From: CAZSDU01 sp964605775
Lineage (GTDB): Bacteria > Bacteroidota > Bacteroidia > Bacteroidales > FEN-979
Length of the DNA stretch: 64,000 nucleotides
Assembly (NCBI GenBank): GCA_964605775.1
Contig: CAZSDU010000001.1
Span: forward strand, 1-64,000
Direction of reading: 5' to 3'
Each line of letters begins with the position of its first letter. The stretch's first letter is position 1. Both the position numbers and the translations under genes were made by a program. Shown here one piece after another: positions 24,075-32,616 of this stretch. Under the pieces are notes generated by a model, which saw only the letters and a list, made by a program, of their open reading frames with translations, was not told where the DNA came from and did not search any database.

Positions 24075-24884
24075 ATGAGTCAGCTTTTTGAAAAAATCCC
24101 CATGGAAGGGGTCAAGCACATTATCGTTATTGCATCGGGAAAGGGTGGAGTCGGAAAATCAACCATTGCTGCCAACCTGGCCATTGCGCTGTCACGAAAC
24201 GGGTTTAAAATTGCCCTGGTGGATGCCGACATTTATGGCCCATCCATTCCGAAAATGTTTGGCATTGAAGGACACAAACCGGAAGTAACGGCATTCGGAG
24301 ATAAGGAGATGATGTTTCCCATTGAAAAATTTGGCGTTAAAATCATGTCCATAGGGTTTTTCATCACGCCCAATCAATCCTTAATCTGGAGAGGCCCCAT
24401 GGCCTCCAATGCCATCATGCAATTGTTCGAGCATACCCAATGGGGTGATATTGATTATATGATTGTCGATTTTCCCCCGGGAACAGGCGATATCCAGCTT
24501 ACAACGGTTCAAAAACTGAATCTTACCGGGGCCATTATGGTGACCACTCCCCAGGAAATCGCTGTCAATGATGCCCGTAAAGCCGCTTCCATGTTTCTCA
24601 ATCCGGATCTGAAAGTACCGGTTTTAGGGATCATCGAAAACATGTCGTGGTTTACACCGGAGCCGCATCCCAGCGAAAAATATTATATTTTCGGAAAAGA
24701 CGGGGGCCAAAAAATGGCCCTGGAGTTTAACACCCGACTTTTGGGACAAATTCCATTGGTCTTGGAAGTGGGTGAGGCTGCCGAACAGGGAAAAAGTGTT
24801 TTCAACCAGGGAAATAAAACGGTTGTGACGATTTTTGAGAACATCGCGAAAGAAATCCTTGACTATCCCCTTGAAAATATCTGA
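24075..24884 (+). CDS. Mrp/NBP35-family ATPase (Fe-S carrier type)
   Basis: A 269-residue deviant-Walker P-loop protein with SGKGGVGKST near residues 26-35, DADIYGPSIPKMFG, and DYMIVDFPPGTGD. Mrp/ApbC proteins bind and transfer [4Fe-4S] clusters. This one lacks the N-terminal DUF59 domain, and the usual C-terminal CxxC (after ENMS) is replaced by ENMSWFTPEPHPSEKYY, so its cluster site is atypical. Its position next to the NifX and DUF5320 genes and just before the Fe-S-rich Hdr operon suggests a role in cluster supply. Confidence 0.88.
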   Translation: MSQLFEKIPMEGVKHIIVIASGKGGVGKSTIAANLAIALSRNGFKIALVDADIYGPSIPKMFGIEGHKPEVTAFGDKEMMFPIEKFGVKIMSIGFFITPNQSLIWRGPMASNAIMQLFEHTQWGDIDYMIVDFPPGTGDIQLTTVQKLNLTGAIMVTTPQEIAVNDARKAASMFLNPDLKVPVLGIIENMSWFTPEPHPSEKYYIFGKDGGQKMALEFNTRLLGQIPLVLEVGEAAEQGKSVFNQGNKTVVTIFENIAKEILDYPLENI

Positions 24885-24909
24885 ATATCCTTAACAACGC
24901 ATCAGCCTA

Positions 24910-25590
24910 TTAACCCTTATCACTGATCTGCTGCAGTAGTTTTTCATTCAGGATGAGGATTTTTTTACCTTCAAGACGGATGATTTTTTCATCATGAAAA
25001 TTTCTTATTATGCGGCTTGCACTTTCCCTTGAAGTGCCAGCCATATCTCCAAGATCCTGTCGTGAAATCGGCAGGGTGAAACGGGAAGCTGAATAGATTT
25101 CCCGGGAGAAAAACAGTATGCAATCTGCAATTCTTCCTGTCGTTTGTTTTTGTGCATTATTCAGGCAGCTATTGAAATTTCTGATTTCATTTTTGCTCAA
25201 ATCGAGGATGATCTGGTAGGCAAAATCACCGTTGTGGTATATAAACCCTTTAAATGCATCCAAATCTAAAAAGCAGACTGTGGTTTCCTCCAATGCAGTG
25301 GCAGAAAAATGATTAACCTTTTCGCTGAAATTACTGGGCAGGCATAAATAAGCAGGGGATTTTACAATCCGTACAATTTTTTCTTTTTCCTGACGGTTGA
25401 CATGAATTTTAACCAGTCCGGATTTTATATAGGTGACATTGGTTGAAAGCGCATTTTGCTTAAAAATCATTTCCCCGGCCCTGAAGGTTACTTCAGCATG
25501 CCCGGTTTCAAGCCGTTTCAATTCTTCCGGCGTCAGTTTCTTGGCCGCTTCTGACTTATATTGACAATGCAGGCAGGTGATGTTTTTCAT
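24910..25590 (-). CDS. Crp/Fnr-family transcriptional regulator
   Basis: A 226-residue protein: N-terminal cyclic-nucleotide-binding-type beta roll (residues about 30-130), long dimer helix, and a C-terminal winged helix (ISRQDLGDMAGTSRESASRIIRNF). The N-terminus has a CLHC pair (Cys6, Cys9) but lacks the full set of FNR cysteines. It is encoded divergently from the DsrE-TusA-Hdr operon. The space between them has a perfect TGTGA-N6-TCACA palindrome at 25617, so it probably regulates itself and that operon, perhaps in response to redox or sulfur state. Confidence 0.88.
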   Translation of the reverse strand: MKNITCLHCQYKSEAAKKLTPEELKRLETGHAEVTFRAGEMIFKQNALSTNVTYIKSGLVKIHVNRQEKEKIVRIVKSPAYLCLPSNFSEKVNHFSATALEETTVCFLDLDAFKGFIYHNGDFAYQIILDLSKNEIRNFNSCLNNAQKQTTGRIADCILFFSREIYSASRFTLPISRQDLGDMAGTSRESASRIIRNFHDEKIIRLEGKKILILNEKLLQQISDKG

Positions 25591-25615
25591 AAAAAATAAC
25601 TAACAAATGTATTAA

Positions 25616-25633
25616 ATGTGACAAATATCACAT
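25616..25633. promoter_or_regulatory. Crp/Fnr-type binding site
   Basis: ATGTGACAAATATCACAT holds a perfect TGTGA-N6-TCACA palindrome. It is 26 bases upstream of the Crp/Fnr regulator start and about 210 bases upstream of the DsrE-like gene, in the divergent intergenic region 25591-25846. Nothing else is clearly supported there. Confidence 0.65.
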
Positions 25634-25846
25634 AATTTTTTATGGTGATTAACACCTTAAAGCTAAAAACATCTAAGAATTTTCATTTCCTTTGTATAAT
25701 AAATTCATGAATTGATATAATTAAATACTTATCATCTGACTTGTCAAGTAAGCATTATGGAAGGCGCAAAACTGATCGCTGCGGGGACTGTTGTTTCTGA
25801 GGTTCTTTATGCAAAATCAGTTCTCACATATTAAACCACTCATAAG

Positions 25847-26401
25847 ATGGAATTACAAATTCAAGCATTGCAGCAACAGATAGATGCATTAAAAGACGAA
25901 ATATCGGGTTTAAAAAATGCAAGGAAAGATCAACTTTCCATGGCCATCGTTTCAGGTGATCTCGATAAAATTCTTGCCACCATGATCATTGCTTTAGCCG
26001 CTGCAGCCAGCGACACCCAGGTAAAATTGTTTTTTTCTTTCTGGTCTTTGGCGGCTTTGCGTGATCCAAAGAAAAATCCGGGGGGGAAGGATTTGATATC
26101 AAAGATGTTCGGGATGATGCTCCCCAAGAGTAAAAATCACCTCAAGCTGTCAAATATGAATATGGCTGGCATGGGTCCGGTGATGATCAAGCATTTGATG
26201 AAAAAAAAGAATGTGATGTCGCTTGACACCATGTTTAAAGAAGCCGCAGAACTGGGGATTGAAATTACCATTTGCGAAATGTCAATGAACCTGATGGGTT
26301 TCAAAAAAGAAGAAATGATAGACTATCCCCATTTAAGATATGCCGGGGCCACCACTTTTGTGAATGAAGCCGGTGAAAGTAGTATTCAATTATTTATTTA
26401 A
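25847..26401 (+). CDS. DsrE/DsrE2-family peripheral sulfurtransferase
   Basis: A 184-residue protein with an N-terminal coiled coil (about residues 1-27), then a DsrE2-like domain: MAIVSGDLDKILATMIIA, LFFSFWSLAAL, LSNMNMAGMGPVM and the cysteine-bearing ITICEMSMNLMG with Cys143. DsrE proteins carry persulfides and exchange them with TusA. The tusA-like gene follows by 11 bases. This is the first gene of the long Hdr/Qmo operon, which suggests that sulfur transfer feeds the electron-transfer complex. Confidence 0.85.
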   Translation: MELQIQALQQQIDALKDEISGLKNARKDQLSMAIVSGDLDKILATMIIALAAAASDTQVKLFFSFWSLAALRDPKKNPGGKDLISKMFGMMLPKSKNHLKLSNMNMAGMGPVMIKHLMKKKNVMSLDTMFKEAAELGIEITICEMSMNLMGFKKEEMIDYPHLRYAGATTFVNEAGESSIQLFI

Positions 26402-26412
26402 AAACAAACATT

Positions 26413-26664
26413 ATGACAACAGAAGAATTAAAAGCGTTAATCATAACAAAATCCGTTGATGCAAGAGGAACTGCATGTCCCGGCCCCCTGCTCGAAGCAA
26501 AAAAAGCCATTGGAACAATCCAATCCGGAGATATTATGGAAATCTTATCTGCTGATGAAGGCACAAAGGTTGACATTCCCAAATGGTGCACCAAACAAGG
26601 ACATGAGTACCTTGGCACCCTGGAAGAAAGTGGCTATTTTAAAGTGTTTATGAAAAAGAAGTAA
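26413..26664 (+). CDS. TusA-family sulfurtransferase
   Basis: An 83-residue TusA/SirA-like protein with the family motif ACPGPLLEAKKAI around Cys22, the persulfide-carrying residue. It is cytoplasmic. TusA relays sulfur from cysteine desulfurases to DsrE/DsrC proteins and is a regular companion of dissimilatory sulfur loci with DsrE or Hdr-like complexes. It lies between the DsrE-like and MvhD-like genes in one operon. Confidence 0.93.
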   Translation: MTTEELKALIITKSVDARGTACPGPLLEAKKAIGTIQSGDIMEILSADEGTKVDIPKWCTKQGHEYLGTLEESGYFKVFMKKK

Positions 26665-26674
26665 ACCGTTCGAC

Positions 26675-27073
26675 ATGGTTGAAGACAAAAAAAAGAGTGC
26701 AAAAATACTGGTATTCTCAACCGAGAAGATTTCTGATCCGGCCATTGACATGGCCGGATTATTGAAATTGCACTACCCGCCAACAGTGTACACCATCTCC
26801 GTCCCCTGCTCCAGTGGCATCAAGCCAAGATGGATACTCCACGCGTTCGAGAGGGGATTTGATGGCGTTTTCATTGCAGCGGATGGAAGTGATTGTCCCT
26901 ATGGGGAATCATGCACTGAAAAAACCGGAAATATTATTTCCACCACCCATGCCTTGATGAAGCAGAGGAATATTGAACCGGCCCGCCTGAGAATGGCGGC
27001 GATATGTTCGGTGTGCAGTGAATCATTCATCAAACAAGTGAAAAGTTTTACCGAGTATTTACGCTCCAATTGA
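26675..27073 (+). CDS. MvhD-like iron-sulfur subunit
   Basis: A 132-residue protein related to the hydrogenase iron-sulfur subunit MvhD/FlpD, which passes electrons to HdrA through a [2Fe-2S] cluster. Candidate ligands are Cys45, Cys74, Cys80, Cys111 and Cys114 (in SDCPYGESC and AAICSVCSE). In Qmo complexes this domain is fused to the C-terminus of QmoB. Here it is a separate gene and the QmoB-like protein lacks it. No hydrogenase is encoded nearby, so the electron donor or acceptor is unknown. Confidence 0.82.
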   Translation: MVEDKKKSAKILVFSTEKISDPAIDMAGLLKLHYPPTVYTISVPCSSGIKPRWILHAFERGFDGVFIAADGSDCPYGESCTEKTGNIISTTHALMKQRNIEPARLRMAAICSVCSESFIKQVKSFTEYLRSN

Positions 27074-27083
27074 TTCAGCGAAT

Positions 27084-28385
27084 ATGGATGTCAAAGATAG
27101 TACGATCTTTTCTGATGCCCTGATTATAGGGGCTGGCATTGCAGGAGGAGAAGCGGCCTTAAACCTTGCCAATAACGGGTTTAAAGTTGTATTGGTGGAA
27201 AAAGATCTTTCGATTGGGGGTAAGATGATTTTGCTCAGTAAGGTTTTCCCTACCCTCGACTGTGCCGCATGCATCACAACACCTAAGGTTTCGGAAATTG
27301 CGAGACATCCGCTGATCACTCTTTTTACGGGGGCCGAAATCACGCAGATCGACAGGATTTCAGAAAATAGTTTTGAGGCCAGGGTTGAAAAAAAACCCCG
27401 TTACGTCATTGAAGAAGATTGTACCGCTTGTCAATTATGTGAGCAGGCTTGTCCGGTCAATGTTCCTGATCAATATCAATTCGGACTGGTTGGAAGAAAA
27501 GCGGCTTACATTCCATTTACCATCGCAAGTCCAAGGATTGCCGCCATTGATCTCGAAAACTGTACCCTTTGTGGCGCCTGTGAAAGGGTTTGCCCGACCA
27601 AATGCATAGATTTCACACAACAAACTGAGACCATTCGACTTACGATTAAAACGATTATCATAGCCACAGGCTATAATCTGTTCGACCCCCTGAAGATGCC
27701 ACGATATGGATATGGACAGGCCAAAAACGTGATCACCTCCATGCAGATGGAAAGACTTTTAGCTCCCACCAGACCATTTCATACCATTTTAAGACCCGGG
27801 GACGGGAAAATGCCGGATAAAATTGCCTATGTCCTGTGTACAGGCTCCAGGGATGCTTCTGTCGGGAACCCTATCTGCTCCCAGATCTGCTGCATGTATT
27901 CGATTAAACAGGCACAACTCTTAATGGGGGCATTGCCATTGGCGGATATAACCATTTATTATCTGAATATACGATCGTTCGGAAAAGGATTCGAAGAATT
28001 CTACGAACAGGCTAAAGGGATGGGCGTCAATTTCATCAAAGGGAAAATTGGAAAAATCACGGAAAAAGAAAATGGTAATCTGACCCTCAGATATGAGGAC
28101 ATCAATGAAGCTGTCGTCAAAGAATCGGAACATGATCTGGTTGTCCTTTCAGTGGGTATTTTACCGAATACGGGGGTTGTTTCCTTATTTAAAAATGAGG
28201 AATTAAAAACGGATGCCTATCAATTTGTCGAGCAACCGTATATTCTGGAAAGTCCTTCAAAAACAAGCATTGAGGGTGTTTTTGTTTCGGGTACTGCCTC
28301 TGGCCCGATGGACATCCCCGACTCCATTTTATCTGCCGGAGCTGCTTCTTGCGAAGCCATTAGTTACTTAAACAAGACCATTTGA
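27084..28385 (+). CDS. HdrA/QmoA-like FAD iron-sulfur protein
   Basis: A 433-residue flavoprotein. FAD-binding GAGIAGGEAA is at 16-25, the HdrA-type cysteine pair TLDCAACI at Cys60/Cys63, and two complete ferredoxin motifs are at C113/C116/C119/C123 and C160/C163/C166/C170, followed by the second half of the nucleotide-binding fold (ILPNTG, VFVSGTASGPMDIPDSI). It corresponds to QmoA or the core of HdrA, which passes electrons between Fe-S clusters and may bifurcate them. Its stop abuts the next gene's ATG with no gap. Confidence 0.88.
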   Translation: MDVKDSTIFSDALIIGAGIAGGEAALNLANNGFKVVLVEKDLSIGGKMILLSKVFPTLDCAACITTPKVSEIARHPLITLFTGAEITQIDRISENSFEARVEKKPRYVIEEDCTACQLCEQACPVNVPDQYQFGLVGRKAAYIPFTIASPRIAAIDLENCTLCGACERVCPTKCIDFTQQTETIRLTIKTIIIATGYNLFDPLKMPRYGYGQAKNVITSMQMERLLAPTRPFHTILRPGDGKMPDKIAYVLCTGSRDASVGNPICSQICCMYSIKQAQLLMGALPLADITIYYLNIRSFGKGFEEFYEQAKGMGVNFIKGKIGKITEKENGNLTLRYEDINEAVVKESEHDLVVLSVGILPNTGVVSLFKNEELKTDAYQFVEQPYILESPSKTSIEGVFVSGTASGPMDIPDSILSAGAASCEAISYLNKTI

Positions 28386-30317
28386 ATGAATCATAAAATC
28401 GGCGTATATATTTGCCATTGCGGAGGTAACATCTCCGATTATGTGGATGTTGAAAAGGTGAAACAAGCCATTGAGAATGACGAGGATGTTGCCCTGGCCA
28501 AAACAACCATCTTTGCCTGTGCTGATTCCAACCAGAAAGCAATGGTCGATGATATCATCCATAACCAACTGGATGGGGTTATTGTTGCTTCCTGTTCACC
28601 AAAACTTCATCAGATCACTTTCAGGGCAGTGACAGAAAGAGCCCATCTGAATAAATACAATTATGTTCATGCCAATATCAGGGAACAGGTTTCCTGGGCA
28701 CATTCGGATAATAAACCCGGAGCCACGGAGAAAGCTATCGCTATCGTGAAAGCAGCGATTGCAAAAGTTCGTCTTGCAGCATCACTGGATCCGATAAAAA
28801 TCAAATCAAAAAAAGCCATTGCCGTTATCGGAGCAGGGATAGCGGGATTAAAAGCAGCGCTTGAATTAGCCAACATGGGTTGTGAAGTATTCCTTCTGGA
28901 GCGCGAATTTTTTATCGGCGGAAGGGTTGCCCAGTGGAATGCATTATACACCGGGAATGAGAGCGGAAAAGACATTATCACGGGATTATACCGTCAAATA
29001 AAAAGTAAAAAGAACATAAACCTTTGCACAGGGGCTGAGGTGGTTTCATATTCCGGCAGTATTGGAGACTTTCACCTTAACATTAAAATCAAACCACGAT
29101 ACTTCAAAGAGGATTGCCAGCCAGCGTCTCTGCATGATGCCATTGAAGCCTGCCCCGTAGAAGTACCTGATGAATTTAATTTCGGGATCACCACAAGGAA
29201 AGCCATTTACCATCAATACCCCGGGGAATTTCCCCAGTTACCGGTCATTGACATCCTGCATTGCACCCGCTGCGGAGCCTGTGAGAAAGTTTGTGAAAGT
29301 GTTGATTTTTCGCAGCAGGAAGAATTTCAGACATGGCATGTCGGGTCCGTCCTGATGGCCACCGGATTTGACCCTTATACCCCTGCAGAGGGTGAATATG
29401 GTTATCATCAAACCGGAAATGTAATTACCCTGCCCCAGTTTCAGCGCCTTCTGGCCATCAACCACGGGAAACTTGTGTTTCAGGGCAAGGAAATCAAAAA
29501 TATTGCTTACCTCTATTGTGTGGGAAGCCGACAAACTGATGGAGAAAACAAATATTGTTCACGCTATTGCTGTACTTCTTCCATCCATACCGCCATTGAA
29601 GCCAGGAAAAAATTCCCCGACATCCATAATTACCATTTCACACGCGGCATCAGAACTTATGGGAAACAAGAAATTCTCTATCGGGAGTCCTTGCTGAATG
29701 GAGATATTTACCTTCAGTCCTATGAAGATGATCCCCCCAGCGTCAGCCAGGAAGGCGATATCACCCTTGTTAAAGTCAACGATATTCTGACCGGGAAAAA
29801 AAACATGGAAATTGATGCAGATTTAGTGGTTTTGGTTACGGGCATGGTTCCACGGTCTGATCACAGCACCGGATCATTATTCAAACTGCCCAAGGGCAGG
29901 GATAGGTTTTTCAATGAAATTCACATGAAACTCCGTCCCGTGGAGACTGTCATCGACGGAATTACCATTTCCGGAACCTGTCAGGGGCCAAAAAACATTA
30001 CCGAATCCGTCAACTCGGCGCTTTCTGCGGCTGCAAAATCCTTTTCTTATGTCAGCAAAGGGGAACTGGAATTAGAACCGATTATTGCCAAAATAGATAA
30101 AGCCTTATGCACCTGGTGTGGGAAATGTGCCGAAGCCTGCCCATACGATGCCATCAAAATGGAAAATGACGGCCATAAAGACTTCGCGGTTATCCATCAG
30201 GCGGTCTGTAAGGGATGCGGCATGTGTCTGCCCGTTTGCCCTCCGGATGCCATTGAGCTCACTGCTTATTCCAATCAGGAAATCGAGCACATGATTGATG
30301 CCCTGACCTATCGCTAA
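28386..30317 (+). CDS. HdrA/QmoB-like FAD iron-sulfur protein
   Basis: A 643-residue HdrA homologue: an N-terminal CHCGGNIS domain, FAD motif GAGIAG at 149-154, a middle ferredoxin region and two C-terminal motifs (CTWCGKCAEACP and CKGCGMCLPVCPP, about residues 575-620). Compared with its paralogue upstream, the middle motif is half lost (CQPASLHDAIEACP keeps two of four Cys) and the HdrA cysteine pair is absent, replaced by WNALYTGNESG. The other middle motif (C293/C296/C299/C303) is intact. The two paralogues probably form a heterodimer, as QmoA and QmoB do. Confidence 0.88.
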   Translation: MNHKIGVYICHCGGNISDYVDVEKVKQAIENDEDVALAKTTIFACADSNQKAMVDDIIHNQLDGVIVASCSPKLHQITFRAVTERAHLNKYNYVHANIREQVSWAHSDNKPGATEKAIAIVKAAIAKVRLAASLDPIKIKSKKAIAVIGAGIAGLKAALELANMGCEVFLLEREFFIGGRVAQWNALYTGNESGKDIITGLYRQIKSKKNINLCTGAEVVSYSGSIGDFHLNIKIKPRYFKEDCQPASLHDAIEACPVEVPDEFNFGITTRKAIYHQYPGEFPQLPVIDILHCTRCGACEKVCESVDFSQQEEFQTWHVGSVLMATGFDPYTPAEGEYGYHQTGNVITLPQFQRLLAINHGKLVFQGKEIKNIAYLYCVGSRQTDGENKYCSRYCCTSSIHTAIEARKKFPDIHNYHFTRGIRTYGKQEILYRESLLNGDIYLQSYEDDPPSVSQEGDITLVKVNDILTGKKNMEIDADLVVLVTGMVPRSDHSTGSLFKLPKGRDRFFNEIHMKLRPVETVIDGITISGTCQGPKNITESVNSALSAAAKSFSYVSKGELELEPIIAKIDKALCTWCGKCAEACPYDAIKMENDGHKDFAVIHQAVCKGCGMCLPVCPPDAIELTAYSNQEIEHMIDALTYR

Positions 30318-30330
30318 TTCAATTTGAGCC

Positions 30331-30609
30331 ATGGAAACGATAAAAGGAAAAACAGCAAAAAGTCTTAAAGAAAAATATCAGGTTCCTCAGCAGGTAACGG
30401 AAAACCTGAAACACTATACCCGCATGAAGAAAAGCATACTTGATGCGCTGAAGGAAGAAGAACAAACCATCGATCAGCTCACCAAAAAATTGAATATTCC
30501 CAAACCGGAGGTACTCTATTACCTGATGACTTTGATTAAATACGGATTTGTTCAGGTCGGAACGATGGACGACATGGATGAATATTTTACCTACAAGATG
30601 AAAGACTAA
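30331..30609 (+). CDS. Winged-helix-like small protein
   Basis: A 92-residue protein whose middle (TIDQLTKKLNIPKPEVLYYLMTLIKYGFVQVG) looks like a winged helix-turn-helix. No cofactor motif is seen. Its stop overlaps the next start (TAATG). Similar small genes accompany Hdr/Qmo-like operons, but I cannot name its role. It could be a regulator or a structural subunit. Confidence 0.65.
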   Translation: METIKGKTAKSLKEKYQVPQQVTENLKHYTRMKKSILDALKEEEQTIDQLTKKLNIPKPEVLYYLMTLIKYGFVQVGTMDDMDEYFTYKMKD

Positions 30610-31661
30610 TGTCAAGAATAAAAACAAAGTTAGGAAATCAGTTAAAGAAATATGGAGCCGTTGATTTTACGGCCTGCTACAACTGTGGAAACTGCACTGC
30701 AGTATGTGCTTTGTCGACAGAGGAAAATTCTTTTCCCCGTGAAATGGTCAGGTATGGTGTTCTGGGCATGGAGGATGAACTCAAATCTTCTCTTAAACCC
30801 TGGCTTTGTTATTATTGCGGAGAATGTACCACCCATTGCCCCCAGACGGCCAACCCGGGTGAATTAATGATGTCGCTCAGACGCTGGCTGACCTCTAAAT
30901 ATGACTGGACCGGCATATCCGGCTTATTGTATAAATCCACACTTTTAAGCTTCATCGCTTTTTTGATGATCGCAGCGGGCATCATAAGCTATGCCTGGAA
31001 AGAGGATTTCAATCCTGTAAAGCTCATGCATTGGGGTCATTTATTTGAAATGATCGCGATTGGATCCGTATTCCTCCTCATTCTTCTGCCAAATTTAATC
31101 CGGATGTGGTGGCTGGTTATTTTAAAGCCTGGAATAAAAACAAGTTTGAAAAGCTACTTCTCCGCCTTAAAGGATTTATTGATTCACATGTTCACTCAAA
31201 AAAGATCCCTTGGCTGTGATGACAATCAAGTCCGATGGTTTGAACATATGATACTGGTTTTTGGATATTTAGCCTTGCTTTTTACCACTGTTTTCCTGGA
31301 CTGGTTTGCCACGGAAAACCTGTTTATCATTCTTCTGGGTTACCTGGAAAGCTTTATCATTTTTACCATCACCATTATTTTTGTTCTGGAAAGGGTAAAA
31401 AAAAGCAAGGAAGTCAGTAAATTTTCCCAGGCGTCCGACTGGTTTTTTATTATCTGGTTATTGCTGATGGGATTAAGCGCTTTTATCGTCCGGTTGTTCA
31501 TTGATACCGGATGGCTTGAACGATATTTCTGGGTTTACTTGATTCATTTGATCATTCTGGCCCAATGGGCAATGATTATCGTCCCCTTTGGAAAATGGAC
31601 TCATTTTCTTTATCGCTCCTTCGCGATGTACTTTGAAAAAATCATCGAAAAAAATAAATGA
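30609..31661 (+). CDS. QmoC-like membrane iron-sulfur protein
   Basis: A 350-residue fusion of an HdrC-like domain and a membrane domain. Two ferredoxin motifs (C23/C26/C29/C33 and C67/C70/C73/C77) lead into about six membrane helices from residue 100 on, of the NarI/HdrE cytochrome b type. This is the architecture of QmoC, which links the HdrA-like subunits to menaquinone. It makes the complex membrane-bound and able to reduce or oxidise quinone. It is coupled by overlap to the preceding gene. Confidence 0.85.
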   Translation: MSRIKTKLGNQLKKYGAVDFTACYNCGNCTAVCALSTEENSFPREMVRYGVLGMEDELKSSLKPWLCYYCGECTTHCPQTANPGELMMSLRRWLTSKYDWTGISGLLYKSTLLSFIAFLMIAAGIISYAWKEDFNPVKLMHWGHLFEMIAIGSVFLLILLPNLIRMWWLVILKPGIKTSLKSYFSALKDLLIHMFTQKRSLGCDDNQVRWFEHMILVFGYLALLFTTVFLDWFATENLFIILLGYLESFIIFTITIIFVLERVKKSKEVSKFSQASDWFFIIWLLLMGLSAFIVRLFIDTGWLERYFWVYLIHLIILAQWAMIIVPFGKWTHFLYRSFAMYFEKIIEKNK

Positions 31662-31721
31662 CCTGAAACCGAAGCGCTATTTTTCATCCAGAAATCCCGG
31701 TACTGTTTGAAAAACCTTCAC

Positions 31722-31729
31722 TATTTTTG
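31722..31729 (+). promoter_or_regulatory. -7 box before the permease-HdrC-HdrB genes
   Basis: TATTTTTG matches TAnnTTTG and lies 35 bases before the ATG at 31765, in the only intergenic space of note (103 bases) inside the Hdr operon. TTTG at 31706 is closer than usual. An internal promoter could separate the permease and HdrCB from the upstream genes. Confidence 0.4.
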
Positions 31730-31764
31730 CAGGATTAAACGGGTAAGGAATTAACCTCATCTTT

Positions 31765-32616
31765 ATGACAGAAATGCTCCCGATCTTGATCAAAGTCTGT
31801 GTCGAAACCCTGAAGATCACCTTTCTTGTATTTACCATGATGGTGGTGGTTGATTTGCTGAATGTATGGACCAAAGGCCGGATTACCAGATTTTTACGAA
31901 ATGGGCCCAGGATAAAGCAATACATGGTTGCCTCATCCATCGGAGCCCTGCCAGGTTGTTTTGGCGCTTTTACCAATGTATCTTTATATGTTCATGGACT
32001 GATCACCCTGGGCGCCCTGACCGGTGCAATGGCAGCAGCTTCAGGGGATGAAGCCTTCGTCATGCTTGCCTTATTCCCTAAAACAGCCGTCATTCTGATC
32101 CTCATTCTCTTCGTTCTGGGAGTTCTGGTCGGATGGATCACCGACTTGTTGATCAAAAAAACCAAATTCCAAACCTGTTCCGATTGTAAGGAGCAACAAA
32201 TACACCCGATGGAAAAAGGGTTTTCTCATTTTATCCGGGAACATGTATGGAATCATATCCTCAGGAAACATTTGTGGAAAACCGCCATCTGGACTTTCGG
32301 CGCCATGCTTTTTGTCGAATTCGGAATCCATTATTTTCACTTTGATTCCTTCTCCACGCAATATCCTCTGGTTTTACTGCTCATTGCGGCACTCATGGGA
32401 CTTATCCCTGAATCGGGTCCCCATATGATATTTATCAGTCTTTATGCCACCGGGCTTATCCCATTCTCTGTACTCTTCACCAGTGCATTTGTCCAGGATG
32501 GTCATGGCATGTTACCCATGTTGTCATATTCCATCAAAGATTCTCTGTTTCTCAAAGCGGTAAATCTTGGGATCGGAACATCCCTGGGATTGATCATGTT
32601 TTTAATCGGTTTTTAA
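31765..32616 (+). CDS. ArsP_2-type (DUF2899-like) permease
   Basis: A 283-residue polytopic membrane protein with two related halves, each with a conserved Gly/Pro loop: GALPGCFGAFTNVSLYVHG and LMGLIPESGPHMIFISLY. This pattern resembles ArsP_2/DUF2899 proteins, annotated elsewhere as putative manganese or arsenic exporters. It overlaps the HdrC start (TAATG). A transporter inside an Hdr operon suggests movement of a sulfur compound or an oxyanion, but the substrate is unknown. Confidence 0.65.
   Translation: MTEMLPILIKVCVETLKITFLVFTMMVVVDLLNVWTKGRITRFLRNGPRIKQYMVASSIGALPGCFGAFTNVSLYVHGLITLGALTGAMAAASGDEAFVMLALFPKTAVILILILFVLGVLVGWITDLLIKKTKFQTCSDCKEQQIHPMEKGFSHFIREHVWNHILRKHLWKTAIWTFGAMLFVEFGIHYFHFDSFSTQYPLVLLLIAALMGLIPESGPHMIFISLYATGLIPFSVLFTSAFVQDGHGMLPMLSYSIKDSLFLKAVNLGIGTSLGLIMFLIGF

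Noticed and set aside
25757..25834. 25-codon frame before the DsrE-like gene
   Set aside because: Too short, no motif, and it lies in the regulatory gap; could be a leader peptide but nothing supports it.
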